64,000 nt of DNA, from the NCBI RefSeq assembly GCF_010728925.1, contig NZ_AP022608.1, forward strand, positions 3,844,001 to 3,908,000, in the 5' to 3' direction. This stretch comes from Mycolicibacterium gadium. GTDB taxonomy: Bacteria; Actinomycetota; Actinomycetes; Mycobacteriales; Mycobacteriaceae. This document shows positions 38,694 to 50,446 of this stretch, piece by piece. The position numbers were made by a program, and so were the translations under genes. The notes under the pieces were generated by a model that was not told where the DNA came from, did not search any database, and worked only from the letters and a program-made list of their open reading frames with translations. Each line of letters starts with the position of its first letter. Position 1 is the first letter of the stretch.

Positions 38694-39551
38694 GTGGCCG
38701 CATCCCGCCCCATCTTAGAAGGGCCAAATGAGGCGCAAACGATGCACCAGGCTACCGAACCGGTCCGCACCGCAGCCTTCTTCGATCTTGACAAGACGGT
38801 CATCGCTAAGTCGAGCACGCTAGCGTTCAGCAAACCTTTCTTCGATCAGGGGCTAATCAATCGGCGGACAGTTTTGAAGTCCGCGTACGCCCAGTTCCTC
38901 TTCCTGATGTCGGGCGCCGACCACGATCAGATGGACCGGATGCGCTCCTATCTGACGAACATGTGCACCGGGTGGGATGTCGAGCAGGTGAAGTCGATCG
39001 TCGGGGAGACACTGCACGAGATCGTCAACCCTCTGGTGTTCGCCGAGGCCGCCGAACTCATTGCCGACCACAAACTGTGCGGTCGGGATGTGGTGGTCGT
39101 TTCCGCCTCTGGCGAGGAGATTGTTGCTCCGATCGCCCGCGCGCTCGGGGCCACCCATGCTATGGCGACCCGCATGGTCGTCGAGGACGGGAAGTACACC
39201 GGCGACATTGCCTTCTACTGCTTTGGCGAAGGCAAGGTGGAGGCGATCCGCGAGCTCGCGGCCCGCGAGGGATACGCGCTCGAACATTGCTACGCCTACT
39301 CCGACTCGGTCACCGATGTGCCGATGCTCGAGACGGTCGGCCACCCCACCGTGGTAAACCCGGATCGCACATTGCGCAAAGAAGCATCGGCGCGTGGCTG
39401 GCCGGTGCTGACGTTCTCCAAGCCGGTGTCGTTGCGGGACCGCATCCCAGCACCGTCGGGAGCGGCCATGGCAACCACCGCCGCGGTCGGCGTCAGCGCA
39501 CTGGCCGCCGGCGCGCTGACGTACTCGTTGTTGCGCCGTTTCGCCTTCTGA
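38694..39551 (+). CDS. HAD-superfamily hydrolase, SerB-like (Rv3661)
   Basis: A 285 aa phosphatase of the HAD-IB group. The nucleophile motif is AAFFDLDKTVIAKSS (D-x-D-x-T), motif II is VVVSASGEEIVAP, and motifs III/IV are Lys in GEGKVEAIRE and YSDSVTDVPMLE (S-D-x-x-x-D). The C-terminus has a hydrophobic helix (ATTAAVGVSALAAGALTYSLL) that could tether it to the membrane. The substrate is unknown. I choose GTG 38694 because of the -10 box and because the total length matches Rv3661; ATG 38742 would give 269 aa. It is flanked by two small RNAs. Confidence 0.9.
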   Translation: MAASRPILEGPNEAQTMHQATEPVRTAAFFDLDKTVIAKSSTLAFSKPFFDQGLINRRTVLKSAYAQFLFLMSGADHDQMDRMRSYLTNMCTGWDVEQVKSIVGETLHEIVNPLVFAEAAELIADHKLCGRDVVVVSASGEEIVAPIARALGATHAMATRMVVEDGKYTGDIAFYCFGEGKVEAIRELAAREGYALEHCYAYSDSVTDVPMLETVGHPTVVNPDRTLRKEASARGWPVLTFSKPVSLRDRIPAPSGAAMATTAAVGVSALAAGALTYSLLRRFAF

Positions 39552-39622
39552 TCGGGCCGCACGGTTGCCCTGCGTTTCCGCGCAGCACCGCGTAACGATC
39601 TGGAGACGCGGCCATTTGCCCC

Positions 39623-39651
39623 TTGATGTGACCGCGGTCACGGAGTACAAA
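39623..39651 (+). promoter_or_regulatory. Promoter of the Ms1 RNA
   Basis: TTGATG (39623-39628) and TACAAA (39646-39651) are separated by 17 bases. This puts the RNA 5' end near 39658. Confidence 0.55.
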
Positions 39652-39657
39652 GGAATC

Positions 39658-39960
39658 ACGGAAGCTTGGTGAGGCCAAGGCCGAGCCGGAAGAGAAGGCT
39701 CGGATCTCCCGAACCAGGCTCCCCAGCACGGATCCCGGCACCCACGCGGAGCACATGCCGCGGAATAGGCAAAAGTGTTGCGGGCCTGCGTAATTGCGAT
39801 AGCGGACGGCCACGACGGCCCCTTGGGTGGGGTTGCAGCCGGAGCGCACCGACAAGACGCCGAGGCCACCCACGCAACCCAAAAGAGCACGCATGGTAAC
39901 CGGAGTCCGTGCTAGCGGGCGGCGAGCCGAATCAGTTCGGAACGCCGCCCGCTTTACTTT
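39658..39960 (+). ncRNA. Ms1/MTS2823 RNA (RNA-polymerase-core-binding RNA)
   Basis: A gene-free, highly structured region of about 303 nt in the Rv3661-Rv3662c gap, exactly where M. tuberculosis encodes MTS2823 and M. smegmatis the about 304-nt Ms1. It begins after a promoter-like pair and contains hairpins such as CCGAGCC/GGCTCGG and a long-range GGGTTGC/GCAACCC pairing. It ends at a strong intrinsic terminator. Ms1 binds core RNA polymerase without sigma in stationary phase and is very abundant. Assignment rests on synteny, length and terminator; an Rfam search would confirm it. Confidence 0.82.
39914..39958 (+). terminator. Intrinsic terminator of Ms1
   Basis: AGCGGGCGGCG pairs perfectly with CGCCGCCCGCT (11 bp) and is followed by TTACTTT. 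The loop contains the stop codon of the convergent gene at 39932, so both transcripts share this element. Confidence 0.85.
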
Positions 39961-40714
39961 GCTGAGGGCCCTCGCCCGCGCTGCCCTGCGCGATCGACAA
40001 CGCCTCGCGCGCACCGGCGTGCAGCGCCCGACAACTCATCAGCACCCAGGCGGTGAGACCGTCAGGGGTGCCGGACGCGAACCCACGCGCGGCAGCGCGA
40101 TAGTCGCCGGACTGGCGCATCCAATACACCTCGGGCACGCCCAGGCCATGCGGGTCCAGCCCGCTGGAGATCGTCACCAACCGGGAAACTGCCCGCGCCA
40201 CCACTCCGTCTGCGCTACCGAAGGGGGCCAGCGTCAGCAGTTCACCGTGCACGACGGCGGCGAGCACCGGCGCGGGCACTTTGGTCCCGCCGGTCACGAT
40301 GGCGGCCAGCAGCTCCAGACGACGGCCGACGTCGGTGTCCGCACGCGGGCGGCCCAGGTGGTCGTCGTCGGCGATATCGGCGGCCGCCAGTGCATGCAGT
40401 TTCGCGATGGCCTGCATCGGGGCGCGCTGCCACACCCCGACCAAGGAGGTCGCTCCGCCCTCCAGCGATTCGGATACGCGCAGGGCGCCGGCGAGTATCG
40501 GGTCTGGGCCCTCCTCCGACAACTGCAGCGCGCCGCCGTCCAGAACCGACGACGCCCGCGCCGCCCGCAGCCCCGCCTCGGCGGCGTTCGTCGGCCACCC
40601 GCGAAGGTTGGCGCGGTGCCGGTGCGCCCGCCCCAGTGCGTCGCTGGCTTCGGCACACGCTTGCGCCACCCCTGGCAGCTCTGCCAGGGGGGCCAATGGG
40701 TCGGCGGTGCTCAC
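39932..40714 (-). CDS. Fic-like protein with degenerate motif (Rv3662c-like)
   Basis: A 260 aa soluble protein usually left as hypothetical. I see the outline of a Fic fold: an N-terminal helix EAGLRAARASSVLDGG resembles the E-A-x-x-S-S-x-I-E-G segment of Fic/DOC N-domains, and HGELLTLAPFGSADGVVARAVSRL aligns with the core H-P-F-x-D-G-N-G-R-x-x-R. The core His is not at its usual place and the D-G-N-G-R is S-A-D-G-V, so AMP transfer is unlikely. It may be a pseudo-enzyme or another nucleotide binder. The 3' end is inside the Ms1 terminator. Confidence 0.7.
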   Translation of the reverse strand: MSTADPLAPLAELPGVAQACAEASDALGRAHRHRANLRGWPTNAAEAGLRAARASSVLDGGALQLSEEGPDPILAGALRVSESLEGGATSLVGVWQRAPMQAIAKLHALAAADIADDDHLGRPRADTDVGRRLELLAAIVTGGTKVPAPVLAAVVHGELLTLAPFGSADGVVARAVSRLVTISSGLDPHGLGVPEVYWMRQSGDYRAAARGFASGTPDGLTAWVLMSCRALHAGAREALSIAQGSAGEGPQQSKAGGVPN

Positions 40715-40821
40715 GGCAGCACACGCTAGCCGACCGCTGGGCCCGTCTGTCGCGACGTTCGGCGCTCGCCACGTGCCGCCCGCGGAGCGAGCTGTGACTT
40801 GCAGTCCTGATCATCGGCGTG

Positions 40822-40837
40822 GGTGACTACGCTCACA
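40822..40837 (+). promoter_or_regulatory. Crp (cAMP receptor protein) site over the acs promoter
   Basis: GGTGA-N6-TCACA matches the mycobacterial/E. coli Crp palindrome TGTGA-N6-TCACA at 9 of 10 positions. The -10 box TACGCT lies inside it, so bound Crp would block RNA polymerase, predicting repression by Crp-cAMP. Confidence 0.65.
40828..40833 (+). promoter_or_regulatory. -10 box of acs, leaderless
   Basis: TACGCT ends 7 bases before ATG 40841. Confidence 0.55.
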
Positions 40838-40840
40838 CAT

Positions 40841-42829
<1,989 letters not shown>

Positions 42830-42848
42830 GCAGTGCACGAGGAGGGCG

Positions 42849-44159
42849 ATGGACACAACCGGATCCGCAGTCGACAGGACGATCGCCCCGTCGCTCCCTG
42901 CCGCACTGCGCCGGGCGCATGAGTTGTTCGTCGCAGGTCAAGTCGACGCGTCCTACCTGGCCGCCGCGGCCATTCGCCGCGTGGTGGTCGAGAGCTGGCA
43001 GCGCAGCATCGCCACCGGTGTGGACCCTGACCTGAGCGGTTCACCAGCGGCGGAGGCGTTGTGCCGCAACGAGACCACCCTCGCCGAGATGCGTGCCTGC
43101 CACCCGTTGGCAGCGACGTTGCCGATAATCCGTCGGTTGCTCGTCAACGACGCTGCCGATTCCGGAGTGGTTGTAGCGGTCTCGGCGGCTAACGGCACTC
43201 TGCTGTGGGTCGAGGGTGACGCCGCAGCATGCCGCCGGGCCGAATCGATGAACTTCGTTCCCGGTGCCGACTGGAGTGAACGCGGTGCGGGGACCAACGC
43301 TCCAGGGACCGCGCTGGCGCTCGACCGCGAAATCCAGATCCGCGAATCCGAGCACTTCTCTCGAATCGTCCAACCCTGGACTTGCACCGCGGTCCCCGTC
43401 CATGACCCGGTAACCGGGGCCCTCATCGGCGCCGTCGACCTGACCGGCGACGGCCAGGTCGCCTCGCCTCAGGCACTCGGTCTGGTTCGCGCAACGGTGG
43501 CGGCGGTCGAAGGCCAGTTGGCGCTGATGCATCTGACGGCCTCGAAGACGACGCCGGCAACGGCACAGCCGCGACTGGCCGTGCTGGGCGGTGATCGTCC
43601 CCGCTGGATCGCGCCCGACAACGACGGCCGAGTCCAATCGCTGTCGTTGACCGGCCGTCACGCCGACATCCTCGTTCTGCTGACCCGCCACCCCGAGGGG
43701 CTTTCCGCCGACCACCTCGCATTGCTGCTCGACGAGAAGGATCTCGACGTCGTCACCGTGCGCGCGGAGATGTCGCGACTGCGCCGTGTAATCGGTCCAC
43801 ACCACCTGGATTCGCGTCCCTACCGATTGACCGGGTTGGTCAGCAGCGACGTCAGCGAGGTGTTCGACGCACTGGCCGCCGACGATGTCGAGGAAGCGCT
43901 CCGCTGCTATGCGGGTCCGCTTCTGCCGCAATCGGTGTCACCGGCGATCGCGCGCGTACGCACCGAACTTTCCATGAGTGTTCGCGGCGCGGTGCTGACC
44001 GCTGGACGACCCGCCCTGCTGCGCCGCTGGCTGGAGACGCCGGAAGGCCGCGATGACCGAGACGGATGGCAGATGCTTCACGATGTCGCTGGAACGGGAC
44101 CAGCGGCGCGTGCACGGGCCAGCGGGCACCTGGCCGGCCTTGACCTCGAATTGGGTTAG
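42849..44159 (+). CDS. GAF-domain transcriptional regulator of the C2 cluster
   Basis: A 436 aa protein. The middle part (about residues 80-220) is a GAF-type sensor with the block [22 protein letters not shown] and [19 protein letters not shown], as in AcoR-like activators, but no AAA+ domain follows. The C-terminal part ([20 protein letters not shown] to [14 protein letters not shown]) looks like a winged helix. AcoR-like sensors respond to small carbon compounds such as acetaldehyde or acetoin. Start is ATG 42849 with GAGGAGG close upstream, 19 bases after acs. It probably regulates the aldehyde and alcohol dehydrogenases downstream. Confidence 0.8.
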   Translation: MDTTGSAVDRTIAPSLPAALRRAHELFVAGQVDASYLAAAAIRRVVVESWQRSIATGVDPDLSGSPAAEALCRNETTLAEMRACHPLAATLPIIRRLLVNDAADSGVVVAVSAANGTLLWVEGDAAACRRAESMNFVPGADWSERGAGTNAPGTALALDREIQIRESEHFSRIVQPWTCTAVPVHDPVTGALIGAVDLTGDGQVASPQALGLVRATVAAVEGQLALMHLTASKTTPATAQPRLAVLGGDRPRWIAPDNDGRVQSLSLTGRHADILVLLTRHPEGLSADHLALLLDEKDLDVVTVRAEMSRLRRVIGPHHLDSRPYRLTGLVSSDVSEVFDALAADDVEEALRCYAGPLLPQSVSPAIARVRTELSMSVRGAVLTAGRPALLRRWLETPEGRDDRDGWQMLHDVAGTGPAARARASGHLAGLDLELG

Positions 44160-44241
44160 TCGCCGCCGCCCAACCGCTGCGAAAGCGTGCAACCGTGCTG
44201 CAACCCTTTCTTTCCTACCTTCAGTGACGTGCGCCACAGCT

Positions 44242-44256
44242 GGTGTCGGCGACACC
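44242..44256. promoter_or_regulatory. 15-base perfect palindrome before the aldehyde dehydrogenase gene
   Basis: GGTGTCG-G-CGACACC lies 18 bases before ATG 44275. It could be the operator of the upstream GAF regulator or form a hairpin in the leader. Two copies of a TGCAACC motif lie about 50 bases further upstream. Confidence 0.4.
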
Positions 44257-44274
44257 GGACAGGGAAGGAAATCC

Positions 44275-45798
<1,524 letters not shown>

Positions 45799-45846
45799 TT
45801 CCCAACGAAACAACGACCATCCCGCCAACCAACAAGGAGTACGAAC

Positions 45847-46911
45847 ATGACACAGACACTCGACAACAACGTCACCGGCGACCCCTCCGTCGCCACGATG
45901 CGCGCCGCGGTGGTCACAGAATTCGGTGCGCCACTGGACATCACCGATGTGGAACTACCTGTGCCCGGATACGGCGAAGCCCTCGTCAAGCTGGAGACCT
46001 CGGGCATTTGCCACACCGATTTGCATGCGGCGCACGGTGACTGGCCGGTCAAGCCGGCTCCGCCTTTCGTGCCCGGGCACGAGGGATACGGCACCGTGGT
46101 GGCACTCGGCGAGGGAGTGCAGGATCTCGCCGTCGGCGACAAGGTCGGCAACGCGTGGCTGTGGTCGGCGTGCGGCAGCTGCGAATTCTGCCGCACCGGC
46201 TGGGAGACGCTGTGCGAGAGCCAACGTAACGGCGGCTATTCAGTGGACGGCAGCTTCGGCACCTACATGGTGGTGAACGCCGCCTATGCGGCGCGCATCC
46301 CAGAGGGCGCCGATCCGCTGGAGGTTGCTCCGATCCTGTGTGCCGGTGTGACCGTGTACAAGGGGCTCAAGGTCACCGACACCCGACCCGGTCAGTGGGT
46401 CGCGATCTCGGGCATCGGCGGTCTGGGTCATATCGCGGTGCAATATGCGCGAGCCATGGGGCTTCGCGTGGTGGCCGTGGACATCGACGACGCGAAGCTG
46501 GCACTTGCCGAACAACTCGGTGCCGAGGTCACTGTGAACGCCAAGACCCAGGAGGCGATTGCCGAAGTGCAGAAGGCGACCGGTGGAGTGCATGGCGTGC
46601 TCGTCACCGCGGTGCATCCGCAGGCGTTCGGGCAGGCGATCGGCCTGACGCGACGAGGCGGCACCATCGTCTTCAACGGTCTTCCGCCAGGCGACTTTCC
46701 GGCACCCATATTCGACATCGTCCTCAAGGGGCTCACCATTCGCGGCTCGATCGTCGGCACCCGCCAGGACATGGCCGAGGCGCTCGACTTCTACACCCGC
46801 GGGCTCATCCACCCCACCGTCACGAGCGCGGCCCTCGACGACGTCAATGAGGTGTTCGAGCGGATGGAGCGCGGCCAGATCGATGGTCGCGTCGTCATCG
46901 ACTACCGGTAG
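45847..46911 (+). CDS. Zinc-dependent alcohol dehydrogenase (AdhA/AdhP-like)
   Basis: A 354 aa medium-chain dehydrogenase. Catalytic zinc ligands are C in SGICHTDLH, H-E in VPGHEGYG and C in ILCAGVTVYKGLK; the structural zinc loop is CGSCEFCRTGWETLCE (four Cys). NAD binding is by GIGGLGHIAVQYA, with Asp at the end of strand 2 (VAVDIDD). It converts primary alcohols such as ethanol to aldehydes. AAGGAG lies 8 bases before ATG 45847, and the gap to the aldehyde dehydrogenase is 48 bases, so they are an operon. Confidence 0.94.
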   Translation: MTQTLDNNVTGDPSVATMRAAVVTEFGAPLDITDVELPVPGYGEALVKLETSGICHTDLHAAHGDWPVKPAPPFVPGHEGYGTVVALGEGVQDLAVGDKVGNAWLWSACGSCEFCRTGWETLCESQRNGGYSVDGSFGTYMVVNAAYAARIPEGADPLEVAPILCAGVTVYKGLKVTDTRPGQWVAISGIGGLGHIAVQYARAMGLRVVAVDIDDAKLALAEQLGAEVTVNAKTQEAIAEVQKATGGVHGVLVTAVHPQAFGQAIGLTRRGGTIVFNGLPPGDFPAPIFDIVLKGLTIRGSIVGTRQDMAEALDFYTRGLIHPTVTSAALDDVNEVFERMERGQIDGRVVIDYR

Positions 46912-46933
46912 GCGATCCCGGCAAGGCCAGGAC

Positions 46934-47647
46934 TCAGGCGGCCGGTGCTGCACCGACGGGAACGAAGCCGGAGCCGGGCCGGTTCTTGGCGACGATGTCG
47001 GCCAACTGGGTATTGAACGACATGTTCACTGCGGGCGTGTGTAGTGGGATGTATTTGATGATGCACGTCGGAAGCTCTTCGGAGAACGCGCCGTGGATCA
47101 TGCCGACCAGCCGGTTGTTGACGGTCACTGGTGCGCCGGAGTCGCCCGGCTGACCGCACACCTGGTTGATGAAGGTGCCCGGCTCGTCGCCCGGCCCCCA
47201 GGTGACGCCGCACGAGTACCCGGTGGTGCGGCCGAGCTTGCAGGCGATGTCGCCGACGACGGGGTCGGGGCCGAGGCCGTCGATCTGGAAACCGTCGATG
47301 TTGTTGACCGGACGCACCTTCTGCGGGTCGAACTCGATGACCGCGTAGTCGAGAAGGTCGTTGCCCGCCACCATCGTGCCGAGCACGCCGGCATCCTCGT
47401 GGCCCTCCGCGGCGACCTGCGCGCCGGGACCACCGCAGTGCGCGGAAGTGAATCCGATCAGGCTGCCCCGGTTGTCGTTGCCGATCGCAGTGAGCGTGCA
47501 GAACGTCTCGCCGTTGACCACCAGCCCCGAGCCACCGCCCAGCGTGACGGGATCCTGGGCATGCGCGATCGCGGCGGTCGGCACGAACGACGCGATCAGG
47601 GTGGCGACAACCACTGGGATCCGCAGGCAGCGGCCGCTGCTCCTCAA
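46934..47647 (-). CDS. Secreted trypsin-like serine protease (Rv3668c-like)
   Basis: A 237 aa exported protein. The signal peptide is LRIPVVVATLIASFVPTAAIAHA. The catalytic triad is visible as His in FTSAHCGG, Asp in NDLLDYAVIEFD and Ser in VCGQPGDSGAPV; several Cys could form disulfides. I choose the TTG at 47647 because GAGGAGG lies 8 bases upstream and the signal peptide then starts cleanly; starts further upstream (ATG 47686 or 47989) add non-signal sequence. The 3' end faces the alcohol dehydrogenase gene. Confidence 0.85.
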   Translation of the reverse strand: MRSSGRCLRIPVVVATLIASFVPTAAIAHAQDPVTLGGGSGLVVNGETFCTLTAIGNDNRGSLIGFTSAHCGGPGAQVAAEGHEDAGVLGTMVAGNDLLDYAVIEFDPQKVRPVNNIDGFQIDGLGPDPVVGDIACKLGRTTGYSCGVTWGPGDEPGTFINQVCGQPGDSGAPVTVNNRLVGMIHGAFSEELPTCIIKYIPLHTPAVNMSFNTQLADIVAKNRPGSGFVPVGAAPAA

Positions 47648-47780
47648 CTGAAGAACCTCCTCGACTCGCCCGACCTGCGATCCCATTCGTCGCTCAAGTC
47701 TAACGTCGGCCGGAATCGTTTGGCCGCGCGCCGCATGGCAACATGAACCGCAGACCGACATGAATGCGGGAGGAATTGTC

Positions 47781-48308
47781 GTGAGCGATCGCAGGAATGG
47801 CGTGCCGACCACCGTGACCTCGATACCACTGGTCGACCCGCATGCTCCCAAGCCCGACCCGTCGATCGGCGACCTCGTCAAAGACGCCACCGCGCAGGTG
47901 TCCACGCTGGTACGCGCCGAGGTGGAACTCGCCAAGGCCGAGATCACCCGCGACGTCAAGAAGGGCCTCACGGGCAGCGTCTTCTTCATCCTCGCGCTCG
48001 TGGTGCTGTTCTACTCCACCTTCTTTTTCTTCTTCTTCGCCGCCGAGCTGCTCGACACCTGGCTGTGGCGATGGGCGGCATTCCTGATCGTGTTCGGGGT
48101 GATGGTCCTGGTCACCGCGATCTTCGCGCTCCTCGGCTATCTCAAGGTCCGTCGCATCAGGGGACCGCAGAAGACGATCGAATCGGTCAAGGAACTGCCC
48201 GAGGCGCTGACACCGGGCCACGATCGGGCCGGCGCCGTGGCGATCGAGTCGAACGGCGACGGAAAGTCCGGCAAGCCGGCGTCGACCTCTGACCCGTCAG
48301 GCTGGTAA
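47781..48308 (+). CDS. DUF1469 / 'phage holin family' membrane protein (Rv3669-like)
   Basis: A 175 aa protein with a cytoplasmic N-terminus (PSIGDLVKDATAQVSTLVRAEVELAKAEI), two closely spaced helices (FFILALVVLFYSTFFFFFFAA and AAFLIVFGVMVLVTAIFALLG) and a charged C-terminal tail. Despite the family name it is a chromosomal actinobacterial protein, not a prophage remnant. The GTG at 47781 has GGGAGG 7 bases before it, better than the ATG at 47760. The stop overlaps the next start (TAATG). Confidence 0.82.
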   Translation: MSDRRNGVPTTVTSIPLVDPHAPKPDPSIGDLVKDATAQVSTLVRAEVELAKAEITRDVKKGLTGSVFFILALVVLFYSTFFFFFFAAELLDTWLWRWAAFLIVFGVMVLVTAIFALLGYLKVRRIRGPQKTIESVKELPEALTPGHDRAGAVAIESNGDGKSGKPASTSDPSGW

Positions 48309-49258
48309 TGCCACCCGATCCGTCGGTCGTTCGGATCGACGGTCCCTGGAACCATCTCCAGGTGCACGCGAATGGAATTCGTTTCCATGTGGTCGAGGCG
48401 CAATCCCGGGACTCATCGTCCATACCGGTCACGGAGCGCCCGCTGGTCATCCTGCTGCATGGGTTCGGATCATTCTGGTGGTCATGGCGTCACCAACTCC
48501 GCGGGTTGACGGGTGCGCGGGTGGTGGCCGTCGACCTGCGCGGCTACGGCGGCAGTGACAAACCACCACGCGGTTACGACGGTTGGACGCTGGCCGGCGA
48601 CACCGCCGGGCTGGTCCGCGCGCTCGGCCACAAGGCCGCGACGCTGGTCGGCCATGCAGACGGCGGCCTGGTCTGCTGGGCGACCGCGGTGCTGCATCCG
48701 CGCATGGTCCGGTCGATCGCGGTTGTCAGCTCGCCACATCCGGTCGCACTGCGCGCTTCGGCGCTGACACGACGAGACCAGGGGCGGGCGCTGCTGCCGT
48801 GGATGCTGCGCTACCAGATTCCGGCATGGCCCGAGCACTCCTTGACACGCCACAACGGCGAGGAACTCGAGCGGCTGGTCCGCAGCCGCGCAGGCGGGAA
48901 ATGGCTTGCCTCCGAAGACTTTTCCGAGACGATCTCCTACATGCGGTGTGCGATCCAGATTCCCTCGGCCGCGCATTCGGCGTTGGAATACCAGCGCTGG
49001 GCGGTGCGTAGCCAGTTCCGCGGTGAAGGGCGGCGGTTCATGCGCTCGATGCGGCGGCCCATCCATGTGCCGGTGCTGCACCTGCGCGGCGACGCCGACC
49101 CGTACGTCCTCGCCGACCCGGTGTATCGAACCCAGCACTACGCACCGCATGGCCGCTACGTATCGATCGCCGGCGCAGGGCATTTCGCACACGAGGAAGC
49201 GCCAGAAGCGGTCAACGACCAGCTGTCGCGCTACGTGGCGCAGGTGTACGGCGCCTGA
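48308..49258 (+). CDS. ephE: Alpha/beta hydrolase, epoxide-hydrolase family (EphE, Rv3670)
   Basis: A 316 aa alpha/beta-hydrolase. The oxyanion motif is LLHGFGSFWWSWR; the nucleophile elbow is VGHADGGL with Asp, as in epoxide hydrolases; the catalytic His is in GAGHFAHEEAPE. The acidic residue is probably in RGDADPYV. The cap-domain Tyr expected to protonate the epoxide cannot be assigned with certainty. It is translationally coupled to the DUF1469 protein. The natural substrate is unknown; fatty-acid epoxides are typical of this group. Confidence 0.87.
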   Translation: MPPDPSVVRIDGPWNHLQVHANGIRFHVVEAQSRDSSSIPVTERPLVILLHGFGSFWWSWRHQLRGLTGARVVAVDLRGYGGSDKPPRGYDGWTLAGDTAGLVRALGHKAATLVGHADGGLVCWATAVLHPRMVRSIAVVSSPHPVALRASALTRRDQGRALLPWMLRYQIPAWPEHSLTRHNGEELERLVRSRAGGKWLASEDFSETISYMRCAIQIPSAAHSALEYQRWAVRSQFRGEGRRFMRSMRRPIHVPVLHLRGDADPYVLADPVYRTQHYAPHGRYVSIAGAGHFAHEEAPEAVNDQLSRYVAQVYGA

Positions 49259-50446
49259 CTAGGTGACACAGGATCCCGTGGCGACGCGCTGGGTGTTGTT
49301 GATCTTGTCGAACTGGCGCCCGACCTCCTCGGCTGTCAGCACGAAGCCGGTGTCGGCGTCGTCTACTGCCGCACCGAAGACCACACCGAGTACCTTACCG
49401 GTGCGGTCGATCATTGGTCCACCTGAATTACCTTGTCGCACACTGCCTCTGACGGTGTACACCTGACGCGTGACGGTGGTGTTGCGGTAGATGTCGGGAC
49501 CGTTGAGCTCGATGGTCTCGCGGATACGGGCAGGCGTCGCGACGAAGTCGCCACCACCCGGATAACCCATCACAACGGCGTCCGTCCCAGTGGCGGCCTC
49601 GCCCTGGGTGAATTCCAGCGGTGTGGCGGTCAGGTCGGGAACGTCGAGGATCGAGATGTCGGCCTGCGGATCGTAGGAGACGACATACGCGTCGTATGTC
49701 CGGCCGTCGACCTCGACGGTGGCACTTTCCGCACCGGCGACGACGTGCGCGTTGGACATCACCCGATTCGGCGCCACGACGAATCCGGTGCCCTCGAGCA
49801 CCTTCTGACATCCGGGCGCGACACCGCGGATCTTGACCACGCTGGGCCGCGTCGCCGTAACGGCGGGGTCGCCCGCAAGCGCGGCGTCAGGAGCGTCGAC
49901 GGCGACGATCGGGGTGCGCCCGAACGGCTGCAATACGTCGGGTAGGCCGGAGGTGTCCAGCAGCGCCGACAGCCGCGTCGGCACGGACCTCAGCCAGCTC
50001 GGCGCAACGTCATCCACTTCCTTGAGCACCACCGATCCGCGTACGGCGGCGGCCAGGTTCGGCTGGTCGGAGGTTTGCAGCGGGTAGGTGAGCATCCACG
50101 CGGCGACAAGCACGGCGACGATTTGCAGCGCCACCCCGATGGTGGAGTCCAGCGTCCGCACCCCGGGGTTGCGAATGGCGCCCCGCACGGCCCGGCCGAG
50201 CACCACGCCCGCGATCTCACCGACGACCACCAGCGCGAGGATCAGGAAGAGCGTGACGAAGAGCTTGGTGCGCGGACCTTCGAGGTTGGCGACGACGTGC
50301 GGGGCCAGCAGGACACCGGCCACCGCGCCGAGCACCACGCCCACGAAGGACAGCAGCGATCCGAGCGCGCCGGAGCGCCATCCCGAGACGGCGGCGATGA
50401 ACGCCACCGCGAGGACGGCGAGGTCGAGCCATTGCGACGATGTCAT
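49259..50446 (-). CDS. marP: Membrane-anchored serine protease MarP (acid resistance)
   Basis: A 395 aa protein. Four N-terminal helices (LAVLAVAFIAAVSGW, LLSFVGVVLGAVAGVLLAP, LFVTLFLILALVVVGEIAGVV, GVALQIVAVLVAAWML) of the CvpA-like type are followed by a periplasmic trypsin-like domain. The triad is His in VMSNAHVVAGAE, Asp in DPQADISILDV and Ser in RQGNSGGPMID. Cys residues flank the protease domain (GCQKV and C-terminal GSCVT) and can form the redox-sensitive disulfide. MarP is needed for pH homeostasis in acid through cleavage of the RipA hydrolase. It is the last gene of the nth operon. Confidence 0.95.
   Translation of the reverse strand: MTSSQWLDLAVLAVAFIAAVSGWRSGALGSLLSFVGVVLGAVAGVLLAPHVVANLEGPRTKLFVTLFLILALVVVGEIAGVVLGRAVRGAIRNPGVRTLDSTIGVALQIVAVLVAAWMLTYPLQTSDQPNLAAAVRGSVVLKEVDDVAPSWLRSVPTRLSALLDTSGLPDVLQPFGRTPIVAVDAPDAALAGDPAVTATRPSVVKIRGVAPGCQKVLEGTGFVVAPNRVMSNAHVVAGAESATVEVDGRTYDAYVVSYDPQADISILDVPDLTATPLEFTQGEAATGTDAVVMGYPGGGDFVATPARIRETIELNGPDIYRNTTVTRQVYTVRGSVRQGNSGGPMIDRTGKVLGVVFGAAVDDADTGFVLTAEEVGRQFDKINNTQRVATGSCVT

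Noticed and set aside
47648..47989. Longer N-terminus for the secreted protease
   Set aside because: The extra residues precede the signal peptide and would abolish export; GAGGAGG before TTG 47647 gives a better start.
47781..48308. 'Phage holin' family label as a sign of a prophage
   Set aside because: No phage genes or att-like repeats nearby; DUF1469 proteins are normal actinobacterial chromosomal proteins and the gene is coupled to ephE.
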